Made by a program: the position numbers and the translations under genes. DNA of 64,000 nucleotides from Lichenostomus cassidix (lineage: Eukaryota; Chordata; Aves; Passeriformes; Meliphagidae). The notes under the pieces are model-generated. The model searched no databases. It worked only from the letters and a program-made list of their open reading frames with translations, and was not told where the DNA came from. Positions within the stretch are counted from its first letter, which is position 1, and every line of letters begins with the position of its first letter. The stretch lies in assembly GCA_008360975.2 (NCBI GenBank), contig CM039211.1:45469031-45533030 (forward strand), written 5' to 3'. Positions 58,068 to 64,000 of this stretch are shown here, one piece after another.

Positions 58068-61000
58068 TGTTGCAAGAAACATTTCTGAGCTGGTAAGCAG
58101 CAGACAAGATTTGCAGAATTTGAGAGTGAACTTTAGTGTTTTTTCTGATAATAATATGAAGCTCTGGCTAAGGGAATAACACATAAATTTTTTTTACCCA
58201 CATCATCTGATATATAGCTTGTAATTTTTTTAGCTAAATGACAAATATCAGTTGCAGCTTTGTCTAATGCAGAAATATATTTACAAAGAAGCAATGAGTA
58301 TTAAAACTTTTTCATTGAGACATTCACTCTGTGCTATTGTAGGTGACTTTGTTCTACTCCCACTCTTTTTTTTGCCTACTTAAATTTTTATCTAAGGTAA
58401 TAACAATAATTATAAAATTTAAGTCAGCAGCTGTTAGCACACATATTTTTGTTGCTGACAAATTCAATTAAAGACATTGCTAGCTAAACCAATCAAGTAA
58501 CAGGTAGCTCAGAAAAGGTCAACTCTAAATTATTGTTTCCCATAATAATTTCCCAAACCATTAAGTTTGTAAAATTAATTTGAAACTGAAGCTCATAAAA
58601 GTAAATTATGGAGAATGCCTTGCTAGTTTGTGGGTATTCTAGAGCATAAAACAGTATGTCTCCCATGGAAAATGCTCCTCCTAACATTGTCCAGGTTGCA
58701 GCCCAAGTACAGAGAGGTTCTAGCAGTATTTGCATTGTAAATGTCTATTTCCAGGAATGATAACTCCAGCTAGAAAGCTTTCTTCCCCTCCTCCATAATT
58801 ACAAATCCAATGTTTGTCTTTTATTTTGTTTTGAACTATGTTTTGGGACATTTAAATCAAGGGAGAGGGTTTGATATGCAGTAATAAGCAAAGTTATTAA
58901 AATAACAACAGTTTCTTTAGAACATCAATAATTCAATGGGGAATTATATTTCCAAAATTCTAGTGTGAGTTTGAACTTTCCCATGAATTAAAATGCAAAT
59001 GGTAATTAAAAAACCCAACCCCAAAGAACTTAAGACTAAGATAGCATGAATCAGTTATTTATGCAGCTACATTAAGCTTTTAGTTACTGTACAGTCAAGG
59101 CCCATTAAAGGTAATATTTAGCAATAATTCTACAAAACTGAGGTTCTCATGGTCACTGATTTGTTTCTTCTAGCAATTGCAAGAGCTTGTGGAAGTTAAA
59201 AAGAGCTTGAGAAATGACAGAAGTAAATAATTCAATGTGTTGGTTTTAAACAGTATTTTATCAGTGAATGCTGGTTCAAGAGAGAATAAGGTTTTTCATG
59301 AGAACAAAAACTAAGAAAAAAATAAAAGTCAGTAAAAAATAGTAAAAAAGAGGCATAACACCAATATCCATATAGGGTTTATAATGGAAGTGACTACTTA
59401 GCACCAGAGGTTAGGCTGGTAGGCACAATAATGGTTTAAATGATCACTAATCTGGGATTAAAATATTTACTTTTCTCAGACTGATTCCACACAAAGTGAT
59501 GGGAAACCTTTTGATTTCAGTGGGAATGGATGGTGACACCTGCCAAGAGAGTTTTGAGAAGTTATTTTCTCCAATTCTCAATGTGAAAAGTATTTGAATG
59601 TATGGTTTGCACCAAGAAGGAGTATAAGAAATAATAATATTCATATTTTGGCTTTTCTCAGTGTAAGAAGCTTAAAAATGTAATTTGCAAAGGAAATGAA
59701 CTAAATTTATATATCATGCATTATTCATGTATATGAAATGAACTATTCTTTTATGTGTTGGTGTTCATCAGTTTTAAATAAAAGCATAAATAACTTTAAA
59801 GCAAGAAAACAAATGTCCAGTTACCAAGCTTTATACCTCGCATCCTTATACTGGCCCGCATAAAAGAAACTTCCATTTACTTTAAATTTACAGCTGCAGA
59901 TAGCAGAGAAAATTAGAGTGGTAGTCATTACAGCTATTGTTCTGTTGGGATCCTTGGACTAAAAGATTTTCTGGTGTGAGATTGGAGCATTTGGCCAATT
60001 TGTACGTGATGTCCTAACATCCACCAGTGGACCAGAAGCCTAGCCAAAAGTATAACTATTAGTTCCAGCTAATCTGCATTTATTGGGAAATAGTGAACAA
60101 AGACCAGCTGTGTATTTGCAGCTCAGTCATCAGCTTCAAAGGAAATACAGCTAGCTAGGAAAGGAGAAGAGGATCAAAACGGTGCTTTCAGTTGTGCAAA
60201 ATTGAAACAGCTTAGTTTAATTGTTGCATGTGGTAAGTTCAAGCAGATGTTGTACCTGATAAATAGACCTGAGCATTCAAAAATTCTAAGATAATGTAGA
60301 GACTTCATTGAAAGGATTATCTGAGCCCCAGACACTCATTACAAAAAGGATTACTATTGAAGTATTTTCTACTACAAAGCATGGACTTATAAAGGAATAG
60401 AAAGAAAAGGGAAATGATTCTTAGGATAGCTTTTAGATCATTTTTTCTAATGATCATGTCCATGAAGAGAAGCATCCTTCATATGCTTTGGAAACTGAAA
60501 AAAAGTCTCAAGAGAATTATGATGTCTTAGAACTGGTTCAAACAGAAACAGTGTTATAGCAGCCATGAAGATATTAGTTATTTGCTTATGAGGAAATTCA
60601 CTGACACAATGGGGTCATAAATCTATGTAGCTGAACCAAGACTGTCAGGATGGGAATAAACTGAGTCTTTCAGAATCAGTGATTTATTTTTCCTGCCAGA
60701 ATTACACTGAAAGGTTAAAAAAATTTCATTAATTATATACCTTCTTTTTAAGTATTTATCCAACTGGTGTAGTAAAGGTTATCATTCATTTTGCTTGATT
60801 TATTCATTCTGGATATTTCTGTGGATACCTCTATATACTTTCTGCCTACTGAGGAAACCCTTTGATACTGCTTTGAAAATTTTTAGACAGTTCTGTTGAA
60901 GAGTTTCATGTATAAGCTAGTGAAAGCAATTTTGTTCACTACTTGGAGTTGCCATGTTTGTACCGGTAGTGTAATACTTCAATAGGGAAAAAAACTGAGG

Positions 61001-63747
61001 GCAATTCTTCCCCTCCTCTTTCTCCCCTTCCCCATGATAATTCATTCTTTGTGAAGGAATGCAATGTTCTTTACTTACGGAATGCAAACTTCTTTACTTT
61101 CTGCAGTGTCAGAACATGCTCATCTGGTCAGTCATCTTCAATCTCTAAGTGACTTCCTCAATAGTTGTCAAGGTCCTGCCATAATTTATTAGTACGTCTA
61201 ACGTGCCTGCTTAATTGAATACTGTTAAATTAATACAAAATGTCGCAAAAAAACCCTGCTAAATGGCTATCCCTTGACACCACTTTGCAAGTGTAAAATA
61301 AGATGCTGTTTAGGTCTCCTTTAATTATGCTTATTTTCAGAGATTTTTTTACAGTGTTGCAATGTCTGTCTCTTTCCTGTTGCTCCTTAAGGCATGTTTT
61401 ATCAGCTCCACCATGGTGATACAGATCTGTCAGTTTCTGCCAGTACTAGGCTCATGCCAAAGTCTGCTCAGCAGGCTGTCTCTGGAAAAGTAACACGACA
61501 TTATATGCAGCAGTATGGAAAAGACTATTTTATGCAGATAATCCCACCATTGCTCAACACAAATCCCTGTCCAGTACTGTAGTTTATAAGGGAAGCAAAG
61601 GATCACTGGGGAAAAAAGCTGCTTTATATCCAGCCTTTTTACTAGATTTAATATGCTTGTTCCTGGGAAGGAAAAAAAAATTAGTAAATTTTCATAAAAG
61701 CGTGGGAATTCTGGGTTGTAATAAAGTCATGTAAAGAAAATTACCTCGAGCTCATTTTGGAAGTGTTGTTCATATTTCAATTTTCTACTTAATGCAAACT
61801 ACAATATGTGCTATCATATACATCTTTATGATGTTATAAAATAAACCTCCTATTTCATGTAAAATAGTTCTAGATTGGCAAACTGAAAAAAACTAAGTTC
61901 ACACCAATTTTAAGAAATTAAATTAGTGACAAACAATATGTCTTTACTCCAAATAGAAAGGAAATTTGAAGCAAGTTAAAACTAATCCACTCAAACAAGA
62001 TTTTTTTCTTTTCAGTTATAGGTGTCTTAGTGAAGTTCATTTCATGTCTTCAGGATCTAAACCCAAAGCTAATGGCTAGAAATACTGACATGGCTCAGTT
62101 TGTTTTCTTTCAAAAAGAGCCAAACAGTATGAAATAAAACCTAGTATATATTCTTTTTCCTATGTAATATTATCTAGATTTCTGATGGTGGTTTTATCTA
62201 ATGATTTTAATGGACCATTTTTCAAGGAATGTGTCTTTCAATTTGTTTACTAATTTTTTCATGAGAGATCACATTTACCATAGAAAACATACTGGTTTTC
62301 ACCACAGAATCTTCTTCTGTAATTTCTTTCTGGTCACCCATCAGAATTACATAAATATTAAATGTTCTGAACTTTCATGTATCATTTTGAACTGGAAGTT
62401 TTGAAACTGGAAATGTATTTATCATATTTCTTACAGTGTACCTTCTTTTTGCAACCTTTTCTGTCACCTTCAGGATAACTCTGCCTGGGTTCCAGTGTCC
62501 TGGTTACTTCTTCCAGATCTCTGTAGTCACATCTGTTGTGCTCCAGGTTGCCTCTTTTGGTGTAACTGGAAGGAAGAACAGCAGGGGTTAACAGTCAGAG
62601 GGACAGGCAAGCTTTGACTATCTTTCCACCACATCCTGCATGTGAATTCCCATGAAGTAACTAACTTCCCTAGACAATAAACCAAGCCAGCTCTTGAGTG
62701 TCTTCATCCCCCATAGCAACAAGTGACCTGCTATTATATTTTTCTTTTCCTTTTAATGCTCCTGCATTAGTCAGGGTCACGTGGCCTGGTGATGTTTTTG
62801 AAACTAAAATTTTATGGATGTAGAAAAATTGATCTGTTTTGAGGATCAAAAAGAATCAAAAAGAAAATTGGAACTGTTTGAGATATTTGCCTTTTTATTA
62901 TATAATATTAAAATTTTTTAATTACATTAAAAAGAGAAAGTTTAAAAATATGCTATAAATTTAGCTAGCTGCCTAGACGGTTCTTTGCTTTGAAAGTGCA
63001 CAACATGAAAGACAATCATGATGTTTATAGAAGCAAATAATTTACTTCCATTCTCCTTCTGAAGATTGGAGTGAAAAATTAAGATTGATCTTAGATGAGG
63101 AAAAGTAAGAAATATGTACAAAACTACCATGCGAACTATCAGGAGAAGACTTTTATGTCTTTCACATTCGTGATCAGATAATATTTTTTCAAAGGTGAAT
63201 CAAGGTCAGAACATATTTTCCTTAAGAGTTTAGGAAGAGAACTTGAGACACCTTATAACTTAAGAGAAAAAAAGAGTCTTTTTAATAGGAAGGTCTTAAA
63301 TGCTAACATATCATGAAGAAGAAGTAAGACGATACAGGGGAAGTGGAAGACAGTAATAGACAGTATTGTAACTTTAGCTAAAATAAAATGTCATTATATT
63401 TGTTGAGTTTTTAAAATATGTAAAGCACCAATCACATTCCTACTATCCTTTTTCTTTTGCTAGTTATTGGGAGAAACAAAACAAAGTATAATACAGTCTT
63501 ATATTGAATATAAATAACTAAATGAGAAAAGCCATACTTACAGAACACTTCTACCAACATTGAGATGCATAAATTAGATAGGTAACAGACAGGCACAGAC
63601 AAAAAAACACCTAGACACTGTGCAGCATACCATATTGTAAGATTGGAATAAATTGAAAATTTTCTAGAACAACTCCTGTTTTCATTCCAATTAACAGTTT
63701 CTGCATCAGGACAGGAAGCTCTTGGCCTTTAAATTGATTGCAATAGT
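58068..63747. other. Single-copy DNA, possible conserved elements, no supported gene
   Basis: No interspersed repeat is recognised. The parts at about 58420-58500, 58880-59110 and 59840-60260 have homeodomain-like TAATTA/ATTA words and higher complexity, as in avian conserved non-coding elements, but conservation cannot be tested here. A weak exon candidate lies at 62435-62565 (minus). Frame 61394-61582 (62 codons, plus) has no recognisable domain. Confidence 0.5.
62435..62565 (-). other. Weak exon candidate on the minus strand
   Basis: On the minus strand a pyrimidine run ending TGTTCTTCCTTCCAG precedes 62565, and a GTAAGA donor follows 62435 (alternatively AAG|GTACAC after 62442). The 131 bases between are GC-richer than their surroundings and open in one frame for more than 40 codons, with a charged, cysteine-containing product (includes NRCDYRDLEEV). 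I do not recognise the family. An open stretch of this length occurs by chance fairly often, and no neighbouring exon was identified. Confidence 0.15.
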
Positions 63748-63905
63748 TCATAGAATCATGGAATGGGTTGGAAGGGACTTTAAAGATCATCTAGTTCCAA
63801 CACCCCCTGCCCTAGGCATGGAAGCCACCCAATAAATTAGGTTGCCCAAGGCCCCATCCAACCTGACTGAACACTTCCAGGGATGGTTTTGGGTAATCAT
63901 AACTT
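63748..63905 (-). mobile_element. CR1 LINE 3' fragment, minus strand
   Basis: TCATAGAATCATGGAATGGG at the left is a well-kept CR1 octamer end, followed by TTGGAAGGGACTTTAAAGAT and CCCCATCCAACCTGACTG. About 160 bases; the right edge is approximate. The remaining bases to 64000 hold no feature I can name. Confidence 0.93.
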
Positions 63906-64000
63906 GACCAAAGATGGGGACTATTAATTACCTAGGTTTGATTGTGATATTTCCCCACTGATCTGGCAGCTGTCACAAAGTTATATTTGGCTAAACTCCC

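Noticed and set aside
57748..58179. 143-codon plus-strand open frame
   Set aside because: Antisense to the CR1 at 57346-58067 and extended by chance.
61394..61582. 62-codon plus-strand frame that seemed protein-like
   Set aside because: No recognisable family, no splice signals checked as convincing, and no flanking retrocopy tail.
1..64000. CRISPR array, operons, ribosome-binding sites, tRNA or rRNA genes
   Set aside because: No regularly spaced repeats with unique spacers and no tRNA or rRNA-like sequence were seen; the repeat content shows a vertebrate genome.

Overview
The window looks like intergenic or intronic DNA from a bird (probably a neoavian species, on an AT-rich stretch of a large chromosome). 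The evidence is the repeat content. CR1 LINE copies of several subfamilies end in the avian octamer (ATTCTATG-like). Three kinds of avian endogenous-retrovirus LTR are present. No mammalian Alu or L1 is seen, and no bacterial features. I recognised the repeat families from memory of avian repeats; no library search was possible.

I find no protein-coding gene, tRNA or rRNA gene that I can support. The long open frames are remnants of CR1 reverse transcriptase, lie inside LTRs or low-complexity tracts, or are unremarkable chance frames in AT-rich DNA. Two places (around 11.7 kb on + and 62.5 kb on -) have splice-site-like signals around an open stretch and are listed only as weak exon candidates.

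Layout: 1-587 LTR cut by the window edge; 588-3231 single-copy DNA with a POU-octamer dyad and an 11-bp minisatellite; 3232-4307 long LTR; 4308-9289 single-copy; 9290-9852 complete solo LTR with target-site duplication; 9853-16137 single-copy; 16138-22220 CR1 cluster (four minus fragments and one plus copy); 22221-27944 single-copy with a nested foldback; 27945-30290 two plus-strand CR1 copies; 33093-33768 truncated second copy of the 3.2-kb LTR family; 33769-41198 single-copy; 41199-41845 GC-rich block of unknown origin; 46152-47205 two tandem CR1 copies; 52344-54520 the longest CR1 (about 2.2 kb, dead reverse transcriptase); 56036-56197 A/C tract; 57346-58067 CR1; 58068-63747 single-copy; 63748-63905 CR1.

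There is no evidence of an operon, defence system, CRISPR array or other cooperating gene set. What is biologically active here is most plausibly regulatory: LTR promoters and poly(A) signals (all three LTRs read toward the left) and possible conserved non-coding elements. The most useful observations are the well-formed solo LTR with a repeat downstream of its TATA box, the octamer dyad, the nested foldback, the GC-rich block, and several recent tandem duplications, one of which sits next to a CR1 insertion point.
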